Below are positions 19,165-28,968 of a stretch of DNA of 55,005 nucleotides, one piece after another. Within the stretch, counting starts at the first letter, position 1. The number at the start of each line of letters is the position of its first letter. Below the pieces are notes generated by a model. It had not been told where the DNA came from and did not search any database. It worked only from the letters and a program-made list of their open reading frames with translations. A program made the position numbers and the translations under genes. Origin of the DNA: Flavobacteriaceae bacterium (GTDB taxonomy: Bacteria; Bacteroidota; Bacteroidia; Flavobacteriales; Flavobacteriaceae); the NCBI GenBank assembly GCA_002721175.1, contig PBJR01000019.1:15067-70071 (forward strand), read 5' to 3'.

Positions 19165-19228
19165 AAATAGGGGGCTTTTTTTTAAATTTATATAATTAAT
19201 AATTATTACCCCCAAAAATTAGGGGGTA
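19162..19228. repeat. Repeated (A)n-T-A-GGGGG element and palindrome upstream of amt
   Basis: Two near-identical 13-mers, AAAAAATAGGGGG (19162-19174) and AAAAATTAGGGGG (19214-19226), start 52 nt apart, about five helical turns. The distal copy is half of a perfect 7-bp inverted repeat, TACCCCC-N8-GGGGGTA (19207-19228). G/C runs stand out strongly in this AT-rich region. The arrangement looks like an activator or repressor site for amt. The 19061-19357 stretch holds no other feature apart from the amt promoter and a hairpin near 19270. Confidence 0.5.
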
Positions 19229-19251
19229 TATAAATTTAGATAGTTATTTTA

Positions 19252-19282
19252 AATAAAATTAATAATCTATCATTAGATTATT
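19252..19282 (-). terminator. Probable terminator of metG
   Basis: A perfect 9-bp AT-rich stem, AATAATCTA (19261-19269) and TAGATTATT (19274-19282) with loop TCAT. Read on the - strand it is followed by AATTTTATTT. It lies about 75 nt after the metG stop. The stem is weak because it is almost all A/T, so confidence is moderate. Confidence 0.4.
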
Positions 19283-19357
19283 TCAAAATGCAAGTGAATT
19301 ATTTAGCAATAAATTTTAAAAGTCCAAGAGATGCATTAGACTGAGTTATTTAATTTT

Positions 19358-21034
19358 TTATGAGTTTAGTTTAGAGAGCTGACTAAAAATTTGTGAGTCT
19401 TCAATTTTATTAAATAATAATTCAGCCTGATTTATTCTGTGATGAACAGGTAAAAGTATATCTCCAGACGTTATACCATCCCATGAAAGTTCTTTATCTA
19501 ATACTAACATCGATTTTAATCGAGATGAAGTGAAGGGTAAAAAAGGCTCAGAGACAAGAGCCAAACCAGCAACAATTTGTAATGCTGTATTTATAACAGT
19601 TTGAACACGAATTGGATCGGACTTAATTAATTTCCAAGGTTCTTGATCCGCTAAATATTTATTACCACTACGTGCCAAGTTAATCATTGTTTGGTTAGCC
19701 TCCCTGAATCGAAAACGATCTAAAGAAAATTTCAGAGAATTTGGTGTTTTGGACAATAAATCCAACACATAATGATCATCGCTCTTCAAGTCAGTAGCAC
19801 TGGGTACATGACCCTTATAGTATTTATGAGTTAAAACCACAACTCGGTTCACAAAATTACCAAAAATTGCAACCAATTCATTATTGTTCCTGGACTGAAA
19901 ATCCTTCCATGTAAAGTCATTATCCTTAGTCTCTGGAGCTGTTGAGATCAAAACATATCTTAAAACGTCTTGTTGGTTTGGAAAATCTTTCAAATAATCT
20001 GTTAACCATACCGCCCAATTTTTTGATGTTGATATTTTTTTCCCCTCTAAATTTAGAAATTCATTTGCGGGAACATTTTTTGGTAAAATATAACTCCCTT
20101 CAGCTTTTAACATTGAGGGAAAAATTATACAGTGGAAAACAATATTATCCTTGCCAATAAAATGTACTAAGCTTGTATCTTGATCCTTCCAATAGGGCTC
20201 CCAGTCTTTACCTTCTTTCTTTGCCCATTCTTTGGTTGAAGATATATACCCAATTGGTGCATCAAACCAAACATAGAGAACTTTACCTTTTTCCCCTTCA
20301 ATAGGAACAGGAATACCCCAATCTAAATCTCTTGTTACAGCTCTAGGACGCAAATCGTCATTAATCCAAGACATGCATTGTCCATAAACATTCGATTTCC
20401 AATCATTTTTATGTTCTTCTCCGATCCATTGTCTTAAAAATTTTTGATACTTATTTAAAGGCAAGTACCAGTGTTTAGTTGATTTGAGAATTGGCGAATT
20501 TCCTGAAATTACAGATTTAGGATCTATGAGGTCAGTTCCATTATGAATGCTTCCACAAGCCTCGCACTGATCGCCATAGCTTTCATTATTACCACATTTA
20601 GGACATGTCCCAACTACAAACCGATCAGGTAAAAATTGTTTAGCGTCAGAATCGTATAATTGATCAGAAACCTCTACAACGAATTTGTCATTCTCATATA
20701 ATTTTTTAAAAAAATAGGAAGCTGTCTCATGATGAATAGTATTTGATGTACGAGAGTAATTATCAAAAGAAATACCAAATTCAGCAAAAGAATCTTTGAT
20801 AATTTTATGATATCGATCAACAATGATTTGAGGACTGACATTTTCCTTTTTAGCCTTAATTGTGATGGGTACTCCATGCTCATCACTACCACATATAAAA
20901 ACAACATCATTTCCTAAAAGTCTTAAGTAACGAGCATAAATGTCGGCCGGAATGTAAACTCCCGCCAAATGACCAATATGAATAGGACCGTTAGAGTAAG
21001 GTAACGCAGCCGTTAGAGTAAATCTTTTTGACAT
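19358..21034 (-). CDS. metG: Methionyl-tRNA synthetase, form without C-terminal tRNA-binding domain
   Basis: A 558-residue class I aminoacyl-tRNA synthetase that charges tRNA-Met. The HIGH motif is PIHIGH (17-22). A zinc-binding knuckle is CPKCG...CEACG (about 144-160), and the KMSKS-type loop reads KISTS (about 330-335). The anticodon-binding helical domain covers about 385-545. The protein ends shortly after this domain. Many flavobacterial and enteric enzymes carry an additional Trbp111-like dimerisation and tRNA-binding domain of roughly 100 residues, which is missing here. Downstream DNA (19061-19357) shows no remnant in any frame, so this is a genuine short form rather than a frameshift. 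Confidence 0.93.
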   Translation of the reverse strand: MSKRFTLTAALPYSNGPIHIGHLAGVYIPADIYARYLRLLGNDVVFICGSDEHGVPITIKAKKENVSPQIIVDRYHKIIKDSFAEFGISFDNYSRTSNTIHHETASYFFKKLYENDKFVVEVSDQLYDSDAKQFLPDRFVVGTCPKCGNNESYGDQCEACGSIHNGTDLIDPKSVISGNSPILKSTKHWYLPLNKYQKFLRQWIGEEHKNDWKSNVYGQCMSWINDDLRPRAVTRDLDWGIPVPIEGEKGKVLYVWFDAPIGYISSTKEWAKKEGKDWEPYWKDQDTSLVHFIGKDNIVFHCIIFPSMLKAEGSYILPKNVPANEFLNLEGKKISTSKNWAVWLTDYLKDFPNQQDVLRYVLISTAPETKDNDFTWKDFQSRNNNELVAIFGNFVNRVVVLTHKYYKGHVPSATDLKSDDHYVLDLLSKTPNSLKFSLDRFRFREANQTMINLARSGNKYLADQEPWKLIKSDPIRVQTVINTALQIVAGLALVSEPFLPFTSSRLKSMLVLDKELSWDGITSGDILLPVHHRINQAELLFNKIEDSQIFSQLSKLNS

Positions 21035-21050
21035 TTTTAAGATTGTAATA

Positions 21051-21058
21051 CAAAAGTA
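21051..21058 (-). promoter_or_regulatory. -7 promoter box for metG
   Basis: TACTTTTG on the - strand (complement of CAAAAGTA) fits TAnnTTTG and lies 17 nt before the metG ATG. No convincing -33 box is seen at standard spacing. Confidence 0.45.
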
Positions 21059-21177
21059 AACAAATAAAGAAGTATTCGGAATATTACAAATGATAATTTT
21101 TTATCTTTACTAATAACATCAAAATGCTTTGATAATTTATTTTCCCACTTTTAATTATCCCAAAAACTTTATCATAA

Positions 21178-22131
21178 ATGATAAGTAAAAAAAAATCTAA
21201 AAGTTTGGCAAAAAAGTCACTCGTTAGTCCAACTAAATTAAAAAAAGGAGACACAATTGCAATTGTAGCACCGGCAGGAATACTGGACAGTTCATTAGGC
21301 TACATTAAAAAAGCGTCAGAACTCATAAAAAGCTGGGGGCTCAACTCCGTATTGGGACCAAATTTATTTTCAAAACATAATCACTTTGCTGGAACAGACA
21401 AAGAACGTCTTAAAGACCTTCAGTGGGCTTTAAATAGCCATGAATTTAAAGCTATTTGGTGTGCGCGTGGCGGTTATGGAACCCTTCGTGTTGTTGACAA
21501 TTTAAATTTCGAGCTATTCAATAAATATCCAAAATGGCTTATCGGCTACTCTGATGTAACAGTTTTGCACAGTAAACTTCACAATATTGGTATTGAAACA
21601 ATACATGGGATGATGCCTGTAGATATGAGGAATTACGCATCGCTTTCAAAAGCATCTATCAAATCGTTAAAATCAGCTTTATTTAATACCCCAATTAATT
21701 ATGAGATTAAGGCAAATAAATATAATACTCAAGGAACGGCTGTGGGGAAAATAATTGGTGGAAACTTATCGCTTCTTGTTGCTCAACTTGGAAGTAATTC
21801 TCAGCTTGATACAAAAAACAAAATTTTATTTTTTGAAGAAATAGGTGAATATAAATATCATATTGACAGAATGATTCAATCCTTAAAAAGGGCCAATTAC
21901 TTCGATCAATGTACTGGACTAATTGTTGGTGATATAACCAAAATTAAAAACAACTCTCCGTCATGGGGAAGCTGCGTTGAGAGCTTGATTAAAGACGCTC
22001 TAAAACCTTATAATTTTCCAATAGCTTTTGGAATGCCTGCCGGTCATTCGTCTGAAAACAAAGCTTTAATTTTGGGAAGAAAAATAGAACTTAGCGTTAA
22101 AAATTCCAAAACGCTTCTAAATTTTTATTAA
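21178..22131 (+). CDS. ldcA: LD-carboxypeptidase (peptidase S66 family)
   Basis: A 317-residue enzyme that removes the terminal D-Ala from tetrapeptide muropeptides during peptidoglycan recycling. The S66 catalytic triad is visible: nucleophile Ser125 in GYSDVT, Glu220/221 in FFEEIGEY and His290 in PAGHSSENK. The characteristic CARGGYG (95-101) and VAPAG (30-34) segments are also present. There is no signal peptide, only a Lys-rich N-terminus (ISKKKSKSLAKK), so it is probably cytoplasmic. It is transcribed away from metG and converges with mfd after 8 nt. Confidence 0.9.
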   Translation: MISKKKSKSLAKKSLVSPTKLKKGDTIAIVAPAGILDSSLGYIKKASELIKSWGLNSVLGPNLFSKHNHFAGTDKERLKDLQWALNSHEFKAIWCARGGYGTLRVVDNLNFELFNKYPKWLIGYSDVTVLHSKLHNIGIETIHGMMPVDMRNYASLSKASIKSLKSALFNTPINYEIKANKYNTQGTAVGKIIGGNLSLLVAQLGSNSQLDTKNKILFFEEIGEYKYHIDRMIQSLKRANYFDQCTGLIVGDITKIKNNSPSWGSCVESLIKDALKPYNFPIAFGMPAGHSSENKALILGRKIELSVKNSKTLLNFY

Positions 22132-22139
22132 AAAATTAT

Positions 22140-25100
22140 TTATTCCAAAATCAAACTCAAAGATTTTACCGCATCGTTGACCGTACAAATATTTTCAATT
22201 GTTAGGATAAGTCGAAGACCAGATCTTGTTGTTTTTTGTTTAAGCGAACAAGATTTTGAGTCCTTTTGAACATATGCCAAAACTTTTGAAAACTCTTGTG
22301 AATCAAAAAATATACTTTTTTGGTCATCAATAAAGTAACCAATAAATTTTTTTTCTCTCATTATTATTTTCTGCATTCCAAGTCTTACACCTAACCATTT
22401 CAATTTAATACTTTTCAATAAATCATTAACCTCAATAGGAAGTGGACCAAATCGATCGATTAGCTTTAATTTAAAACTTTTTAATTCTTTCTGATTTGTA
22501 ACTTTATTTAAATCGGTATATAACCTTAACCTTTCTTTGATATTATTAATATAATCGTCTGGAAAAAGCAATGAGAAATCTGAATCAATTGATAATTCTT
22601 TAACATGTTTTTTTGACATTAGATCTTGATTAAATAATTTTTGAAACTCATTTTCCTTAAGCTCTTCAATCGCTTCATTTAAAATTTTTTGATATGTATC
22701 AAATCCTATCTCATTTATAAAACCGCTTTGCTCACCACCAAGTATATCGCCTGCTCCTCTAATTTCTAAATCTTTCATGGCTATACTAAAGCCACTACCC
22801 AAAGCAGTATATTGCTGAAGTGCAGATATTCGTTTTTTGGCGTCAGCTGTCATAGCGTGAAATTCTGGGGTTATAAAATAACAAAACGCTTTTCTATTAC
22901 TTCTACCCACTCTACCGCGCATTTGATGTAAATCGCTTAATCCAAAGTTATTGGCATTATTAATGAAAATTGTATTTGCGTTTGGGACGTCAAGACCACT
23001 TTCAACTATTGTCGTGCTTACCAATACGTCGTAATAACCCTCCATAAAATCAAGCATAAGCTTTTCTAGTTTTTTGCCTTCAAGCTTTCCATGTCCGATA
23101 GCAATTTTTGCATCTGGAACTAAATTTTGAATAAAACTTGCTACCTCAATAATATTTTCAATCCGATTGTGAACAAAGAATACCTGACCTGATCTATTAA
23201 TTTCATTTTTAATCCCTTCCTTGATAATATCTCTATTCATTCTTATTACTTGACTTTCAATGGGAAATCTATTTATTGGTGGTGTATTAATTACTGATAA
23301 ATCTCTGGCAGCCATTAAACTAAACTGCAATGTTCTTGGAATTGGAGTAGCAGTCAAGGTTAGTACATCGATATTTTCTTTCAAAGTCTTTAATTTATCT
23401 TTGACTGCAACACCAAACTTTTGTTCCTCGTCCACTATTAACAAGCCTAAATCTTTAAACTCAACTGATTTATTAACAAGCTGATGTGTACCAATAATTA
23501 TATCAATTGCTCCGGACTTTAATTGTTTTAATATTTCTTTTTTTTGGCTCAAAGATTTAAATCGATTTAAATAATCTATCCGTACTGGAAACTCATTTAA
23601 ACGAGACTTAAAAGTTTTGGAATGTTGAAAAGCTAAAATAGTAGTGGGAACTAAGACAGCCACTTGTTTACCATTGTCAACTGCCTTAAAAGCTGCTCTA
23701 ATGGCTACTTCCGTCTTCCCAAAACCAACGTCCCCGCAAACCAATCTATCCATTGGTTGATTACTTTCCATATCGAACTTAATTTCAGATGTTGTTTTTA
23801 TTTGATCAGGAGTATCCTCGTAAACAAAGGATGACTCAAGCTCTAATTGCATAGCACTATCTGGGCTATATTGAAAACCTTTTTGTAATTTTCGCTTAGC
23901 ATATAACTTAATTAAATTAAAAGCAATTTCTTTAACTTTCGATTTTGTTTTGTGTTTAAGTGATTTCCAAGCCTTACTTCCCAGTTTATATATCTTTGGA
24001 ACTTTTCCATCCTTGCCACTAAATTTTGTTACTTTATACAACGAGTGAATACTTAGATATAAAATATCGCGCTCACCATAATAAAGCTTTATCGCCTCTT
24101 GCTGAGTACCGTTTACGTCAATTTTTTTTAAACCACCAAACTTTCCAATCCCGTGATCAATGTGAGTAACATAGTCACCTATTTCCAAACCATTTATTTC
24201 GCGAAGTGTTATGGATTGTTTTTTTGCATATCTATTCTTAAGTCTAAATTTGTTATAACGTTCAAATATTTGATGGTCGGTATAACACGTAATTTTAAGC
24301 TCATGATTAACAAAACCTTGATGAAGAGGTAAAACCACAACTTTACAATTAACGTAAACTTCATAATCATTAAAAATGTCATGAAAACGACTTGCTTGCT
24401 GTTCATTAGAACAACAAATATAGTTTTCATACCCTTTTTTATATTTTTCATTTAAATCATCAACTAAAATTCCAAATTGTTTATTAAATGAAGGCTGAGG
24501 AGATACATCAAACTTTAACATTTCTGAACAAAAATTACTATTATGATATGACCCAAACTCAACCACAGAAAATTTTTTTAAAGATAATTTTAGACTTTCT
24601 TGGCTACAAAACTGATTTGAGAGGCTTATATTTTGATGTGTTGCAGGGGTCTTACGAAAACCATCAAAAAAGTGACCTCCACCTTCAAAAAGAGAGCTGA
24701 TATTTTGAATCCAAAACAAAGTCTGCTTATTCATAAAATCTAAAAACGGAATCAGGTTTTTATTATCCGTTACATTATCGATATTAGGTATTATTTGTAA
24801 ACTTTCTTGAACTTGTATGGATAATTGTGTCTCAATATCAAAAGTTCTAATACTTTCAATATAATCACCAAAAAATTCGATTCTATATGGATTTTCATTA
24901 GAAAAGGAAAACACATCTACAATACCTCCACGCACAGAAAATTCTCCGGGATCTGTAACGAAATCTACACGACTAAATTGGTATTCAAAAAGAGTTTCAT
25001 TGAGGAGATCTATGTTTAATCTTTCACCTAAATTTATTCTTATAGTTTTTTTATCCAACTCATTATTGCTCATTACCTTTTCGAAAAGCGCCTCATGATA

Positions 25101-25460
25101 TGAAATAATTAATGAGGGGGGCTTTGAGCTATTAATTTGATTCAAAACCTCAGTTCGCATTAAAATATTAGAATTATCAATCTCACGGTTTTTTCTGTAA
25201 CTGCTGGGAAAAAAAAGAATAGAATGATTTGGTAATAAAACTTCAAAATCATTTAAATGAAAAGCCGCAATTTCCTTAGATTCAAACGAGATAAAGAAGT
25301 AATTCCTTTGAGATCTAAAAATATCAGCAATTGTAATTGAAATATCAGAGCCAACGCAATCAGAAATAAATAATTTTTTTTGAGACTTGGATAGGAGGTT
25401 GCGCAGTTTTTGTAAATTCAAAGACTGTTCATATACTTGGAAGAGATTTACATTACTCAA
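22140..25460 (-). CDS. mfd: Transcription-repair coupling factor Mfd
   Basis: A DNA translocase that removes stalled RNA polymerase and recruits UvrA to template-strand lesions. The order is a UvrB-like N-terminal module, the CarD-like RNAP-interaction domain (IGDYVTHIDHGIGKFGG), an SF2 helicase core with Walker A GDVGFGKTEVA, DEEQ box and VESGLDVPNANT, and a C-terminal TRCF domain. The open frame extends upstream to 25568, but those 36 extra residues have no family similarity and lie upstream of a TATATTTG box (25477-25484). I place the start at the TTG of 25460 (about 1106 residues); the adjacent GTG at 25463 is the alternative. Confidence 0.93.
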   Translation of the reverse strand: MSNVNLFQVYEQSLNLQKLRNLLSKSQKKLFISDCVGSDISITIADIFRSQRNYFFISFESKEIAAFHLNDFEVLLPNHSILFFPSSYRKNREIDNSNILMRTEVLNQINSSKPPSLIISYHEALFEKVMSNNELDKKTIRINLGERLNIDLLNETLFEYQFSRVDFVTDPGEFSVRGGIVDVFSFSNENPYRIEFFGDYIESIRTFDIETQLSIQVQESLQIIPNIDNVTDNKNLIPFLDFMNKQTLFWIQNISSLFEGGGHFFDGFRKTPATHQNISLSNQFCSQESLKLSLKKFSVVEFGSYHNSNFCSEMLKFDVSPQPSFNKQFGILVDDLNEKYKKGYENYICCSNEQQASRFHDIFNDYEVYVNCKVVVLPLHQGFVNHELKITCYTDHQIFERYNKFRLKNRYAKKQSITLREINGLEIGDYVTHIDHGIGKFGGLKKIDVNGTQQEAIKLYYGERDILYLSIHSLYKVTKFSGKDGKVPKIYKLGSKAWKSLKHKTKSKVKEIAFNLIKLYAKRKLQKGFQYSPDSAMQLELESSFVYEDTPDQIKTTSEIKFDMESNQPMDRLVCGDVGFGKTEVAIRAAFKAVDNGKQVAVLVPTTILAFQHSKTFKSRLNEFPVRIDYLNRFKSLSQKKEILKQLKSGAIDIIIGTHQLVNKSVEFKDLGLLIVDEEQKFGVAVKDKLKTLKENIDVLTLTATPIPRTLQFSLMAARDLSVINTPPINRFPIESQVIRMNRDIIKEGIKNEINRSGQVFFVHNRIENIIEVASFIQNLVPDAKIAIGHGKLEGKKLEKLMLDFMEGYYDVLVSTTIVESGLDVPNANTIFINNANNFGLSDLHQMRGRVGRSNRKAFCYFITPEFHAMTADAKKRISALQQYTALGSGFSIAMKDLEIRGAGDILGGEQSGFINEIGFDTYQKILNEAIEELKENEFQKLFNQDLMSKKHVKELSIDSDFSLLFPDDYINNIKERLRLYTDLNKVTNQKELKSFKLKLIDRFGPLPIEVNDLLKSIKLKWLGVRLGMQKIIMREKKFIGYFIDDQKSIFFDSQEFSKVLAYVQKDSKSCSLKQKTTRSGLRLILTIENICTVNDAVKSLSLILE

Positions 25461-25476
25461 CACAAATAAATTTGTG

Positions 25477-25484
25477 CAAATATA
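25477..25484 (-). promoter_or_regulatory. -7 promoter box for mfd
   Basis: TATATTTG on the - strand (complement of CAAATATA), a perfect TAnnTTTG match about 16 nt before the proposed TTG start. Its position inside the longest open frame is the main reason to trim the mfd N-terminus. Confidence 0.55.
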
Positions 25485-25557
25485 AACCAGTTGAGGTTTT
25501 TTCTCACATTTATGTAATTTATTTTCAAAAAAATTAAATTCATTTAACCAAATTACA

Positions 25558-25565
25558 TAGGTTTG
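25558..25565 (+). promoter_or_regulatory. -7 promoter box for the DUF456 gene
   Basis: TAGGTTTG matches TAnnTTTG and lies 35 nt before the ATG at 25601. It sits about 75 nt from the divergent mfd box, so the two promoters share one short control region. Confidence 0.45.
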
Positions 25566-25600
25566 CAATTTAAAATCTTTTGTAGTTGTATTCTAATCCA

Positions 25601-26092
25601 ATGGATGTATTTGTTTTATTTATTTCTGGACTATTTATGATCGCTGGTGTCATTGGAAGTTTTTTGCCAATTTTACCAGGTCCAATCATGAGTGGTTTTG
25701 GATTTTTAGTATTATATTTCTTTGACCTCTACAATTTTAACCTTATAATCTTAATTCTTATCTTAGCAACATCAATTATTATAACAATATTAGATTTCTT
25801 TGTTCCAGTTGTTGCAGCAAAAAAATTTGGCAGCTCGAAATACGGGCTAACAGGAACTAGTGTTGGACTAATAATAGGAATTTTCATCCCCATACCTGGA
25901 GGAATCTTGTTGGGGCCTTTTTTAGGGGCTATGATTGGGGAATTTTTTAACAAAAGTAAGTCTGTTAAAGCATTTAAATCAGCTTTTGGTTCACTATTTG
26001 GACTTCTAGCATCAGGATTTATAAAGTTCTTATATTCAGTCTTTTGTTTTGGATTTTTTATTAGAATTTGCATCGAACAAATTAAAATTTAA
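25601..26092 (+). CDS. DUF456-family membrane protein
   Basis: A 163-residue inner-membrane protein. The sequence is dominated by hydrophobic helices at about 2-45 (two helices), 50-72, 85-115 and 135-160. Gly/Pro-rich turns (GSFLPILPGP, GIFIPIPGGILLGPFLGAMIGE) are the hallmark of the DUF456 family, whose function is unknown. The open frame can be extended to a TTG at 25586, but ATG at 25601 is preferred because it fits the family start and follows the TAGGTTTG box at a sensible distance. It is divergent to mfd and 70 nt before the M1 peptidase gene. Confidence 0.8.
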   Translation: MDVFVLFISGLFMIAGVIGSFLPILPGPIMSGFGFLVLYFFDLYNFNLIILILILATSIIITILDFFVPVVAAKKFGSSKYGLTGTSVGLIIGIFIPIPGGILLGPFLGAMIGEFFNKSKSVKAFKSAFGSLFGLLASGFIKFLYSVFCFGFFIRICIEQIKI

Positions 26093-26162
26093 TAAATCTA
26101 AAATAATTCTGGTTTATTAATAAAATGAAAAAAATATTTGATTTAATTAAAAATACTTATCC

Positions 26163-28421
26163 ATGATTAAAATATTAGAAAACTTAAAATTTGTAATTCT
26201 TTTAGTTTTTTTTATTACTAACTCGCAAAATGAAAAATCCGTATATGATTATAATCTTGCTTTTGGTCACGGATTTTATAAAAATGATGGCTCTGAAACT
26301 AGATCTGCAAGTGGTAAACCAGGCCACTCATACTGGCAAAATAGTGCTGATTACTTTATTAAAGTCACTCTTGACGATAAATTAAAGAAAATTAGTGGTA
26401 GCGAAACCATCACTTACACGAACAATAGTCCTGACGAACTAGATTTTTTGTGGTTCCAGTTAGATCAAAATTTATTTAAAAAAGATTCGCGCGGTAATGC
26501 AATTATCCCCCTTACGGGAAGCCGAAATGGAGCAAAAGGACAAGATTTTGATGGTGGATATAATATTTCATCTGTTAAATTATCGTATGAAAACGAAAAA
26601 AAGAAAATATCAAAAAAAACAATATTTCTTGATCCTGTTTCAGTAACAGGATACCAAATCTATGATACACGAATGAAAGTAAATTTAAATAGACCTATTA
26701 GGCCTCGCGGCGGAAAAATTAAAATTGAAATTGATTGGTCCTTCATCTCACCAGACTACGGTTCTGACAGAATGGGTGTCTTAGAAACAAAAAATGGACG
26801 CATTTTCAACCTCGCGCAGTGGTATCCCAGAATCTGTGTATATGATGATATTCTCGGTTGGAACACCTTACCTTACCTTGGTGCTGGAGAATTTTATTTA
26901 GAATATGGAACATTTGATATTCATATTAATGTCCCTAGCGATCATATAGTTGTATGTTCTGGTGGTCTATTAAATCCCGAAGAAGTTTACACAAAAAACC
27001 AAATACAATTATTAGAAAAAGCTGCGAAAAGTGATGAAACTGTGATTATTCGGGGTGCAGATGAAATTAATGACCCATATTCCCGCCCATCTGAAAATGA
27101 TAGGATAACTTGGAAGTTTAAAATTGAAAACTCAAGAGATGTTGCCTGGTCGTCTTCTTCATCATTTATTTTAGATGCAGCCAGAATTAATCTACCGAGT
27201 GGAAAAAAATCAATAGCTATGTCCGTTTATCCAGTAGAAAGTAATTCTATGGATTCCTGGGCTAGATCTACTGAATATACCAAAGCCTCTATTGAACATT
27301 ATTCAAATAAATGGACAGAGTATCCCTACCCAGCCGCAATAAATGTGGCGGGGAATCAAGGCGGAATGGAATACCCTGGAATAGTATTTTGTGATTGGGA
27401 AAGGAAAAATGAATCATTATGGGGAGTAACTGATCACGAATTTGGACATATTTGGTTTCCAATGATAGTTGGTTCCAATGAGCGACTTCACGCATGGATG
27501 GATGAAGGTTTCAACACATTTATTAATGAACTGAGTACTGACGAATTCAACGATGGGGAGTATAAAGAACCAAAACGAAATATGCACAGATTTTCAAGCT
27601 ATCTTTTGAGAGAAAAAGCAGAGCCAATAGCAACCCCGCCTGACAATATGAAAGAAATAAATCTAGGTCTTCTGGCATACTACAAGCCAAGTGAAGGTCT
27701 CATTTTACTTAGAGAACAAGTCCTAGGTGAAAAAAGATTTGATGAAGCTTTCAAAGAATACATCAAACGTTGGTCTTATAAACACCCGACCCCTGACGAT
27801 TTTTACAGAACAATTGAAAACGTAGCAGGGGAAGAGCTTAATTGGTTTTGGAGAGGTTGGTTTATTAACAATTGGAAACTTGATCAAGCAATTACACGTG
27901 TTAAATATGTGAACGGAGATCCATCGCAGGGCTCAATTGTTACTATTGAAAATATGCAACAAATGCCAATGCCCGTAATTATAGAATTTACAACTGAAAG
28001 TGGAGCTAAAAGTAGGCATAAACTACCAGTAGAAATTTGGAAAAGAAACAAAAAATGGACCTTTAAATACGATTCAGATGAACCTTTGAAAAGGGTCAAA
28101 ATAGATCCTGATTTCGTTCTTCCTGATGTGAACTCGTCAAATAACACCTGGACTCCTGAAATAGGTGCTACAAACGCTGAAAATCTCTCTGCATACGTTG
28201 GAGAATACTCTTCATCTATGATACCTGTTGTAATAAAAATGGTTGTTGAAAATAACGAACTTGTAGCTGTCGTTGATGGTCAGCCAAATTTATATTTAAC
28301 AAATGATGGGGACGGAAAATTTCTTTTTGAAGAAGCTGATTTAGAAATACAATTTAGTGAAGAAAAATCATCATTTGAGATGAGTGTCAGTGGACAAATT
28401 TTTGAATTTAAAAGAAAATAA
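26163..28421 (+). CDS. Exported M1-family metallopeptidase
   Basis: A 752-residue zinc peptidase with a signal peptide (about 1-21, FITNSQ). The gluzincin site is HEFGH (His425, Glu426, His429) with the distal ligand Glu448 in WMDEGFN. The exopeptidase loop reads GGMEYP (usually GAMEN in M1 aminopeptidases). A propeller-like N-terminal domain precedes the catalytic domain. The tail after about 660 looks like an added beta domain ([17 protein letters not shown]). It is probably periplasmic or surface-exposed and degrades peptides. The next gene starts one base after its stop, so the phosphatase and the large dikinase-like gene behind it are likely on the same transcript. Confidence 0.9.
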   Translation: MIKILENLKFVILLVFFITNSQNEKSVYDYNLAFGHGFYKNDGSETRSASGKPGHSYWQNSADYFIKVTLDDKLKKISGSETITYTNNSPDELDFLWFQLDQNLFKKDSRGNAIIPLTGSRNGAKGQDFDGGYNISSVKLSYENEKKKISKKTIFLDPVSVTGYQIYDTRMKVNLNRPIRPRGGKIKIEIDWSFISPDYGSDRMGVLETKNGRIFNLAQWYPRICVYDDILGWNTLPYLGAGEFYLEYGTFDIHINVPSDHIVVCSGGLLNPEEVYTKNQIQLLEKAAKSDETVIIRGADEINDPYSRPSENDRITWKFKIENSRDVAWSSSSSFILDAARINLPSGKKSIAMSVYPVESNSMDSWARSTEYTKASIEHYSNKWTEYPYPAAINVAGNQGGMEYPGIVFCDWERKNESLWGVTDHEFGHIWFPMIVGSNERLHAWMDEGFNTFINELSTDEFNDGEYKEPKRNMHRFSSYLLREKAEPIATPPDNMKEINLGLLAYYKPSEGLILLREQVLGEKRFDEAFKEYIKRWSYKHPTPDDFYRTIENVAGEELNWFWRGWFINNWKLDQAITRVKYVNGDPSQGSIVTIENMQQMPMPVIIEFTTESGAKSRHKLPVEIWKRNKKWTFKYDSDEPLKRVKIDPDFVLPDVNSSNNTWTPEIGATNAENLSAYVGEYSSSMIPVVIKMVVENNELVAVVDGQPNLYLTNDGDGKFLFEEADLEIQFSEEKSSFEMSVSGQIFEFKRK

Positions 28422-28422
28422 A

Positions 28423-28950
28423 ATGGAAAAAATTTTTGTAATATTTATTTTTCTTGTGTCATCTTGTTCTATCTCAGACAATCTACATGGACAGGATCAG
28501 AACGAAAAATTTACAATTTACCTAATTAGACATTCAGAAAAAGATTTAAAATTTAGCGACCAATCCGATCCTCCGCTGAGCAAGTGTGGTCTCAAGAGAT
28601 CAAAAAATTTGAAAAAGTTTTTTAAAAATAAAAATCTAGATGTGATCTATACCACTGATTTTGACAGAACAAGATCTACTGCTGCTTGGATTTCTAACTC
28701 AAAAGATAATGCGATTGTTTATTACAATCCTGATGATCTTGAAAAACTATCAAAGTTATTGATTGCAAAAAAACAAAATGCTCTTGTTGTTGGTCACAGC
28801 AATACAACCGGAGTACTTTCTGGACTTCTTGCAGACCAAAGTATTGGTTCATATAGTTCAGATATTTATAATCGCATTTACAGAGTGGTTATTTACAATG
28901 ATAATAAGTTTTTAGAATTAATAGAGTCAAATTTTGTTTGTTTACAATAA
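28423..28950 (+). CDS. SixA-like histidine phosphatase, predicted lipoprotein
   Basis: A 175-residue histidine-phosphatase-superfamily protein. The catalytic RHSEK has Arg36 and His37 (phospho-acceptor), and the second His lies in VVGHSNTTG (His125). An IYTTDFDRTRSTA segment supplies the other phosphate-binding Arg. The N-terminus MEKIFVIFIFLVSSC is a lipoprotein signal with lipobox Cys15, so the enzyme should face the periplasm or surface. The longest frame starts at a GTG inside the M1 gene; the ATG at 28423 is preferred because it begins the signal peptide and lies 1 nt after the upstream stop. Relatives include SixA, which removes phosphate from phosphohistidine. The substrate here is unknown. 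Confidence 0.82.
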   Translation: MEKIFVIFIFLVSSCSISDNLHGQDQNEKFTIYLIRHSEKDLKFSDQSDPPLSKCGLKRSKNLKKFFKNKNLDVIYTTDFDRTRSTAAWISNSKDNAIVYYNPDDLEKLSKLLIAKKQNALVVGHSNTTGVLSGLLADQSIGSYSSDIYNRIYRVVIYNDNKFLELIESNFVCLQ

Positions 28951-28968
28951 ATTGAAAATATTTGCTAC

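Noticed and set aside
19289-19345. An 18-codon frame MQVNYLAINFKSPRDALD upstream of metG's stop, on +
   Set aside because: No promoter box or neighbour supports it, and frames this short arise by chance in AT-rich DNA.
25729-26073. A 114-codon frame on - across the DUF456 gene
   Set aside because: Antisense shadow rich in Pro and Lys caused by the hydrophobic codons on the other strand.
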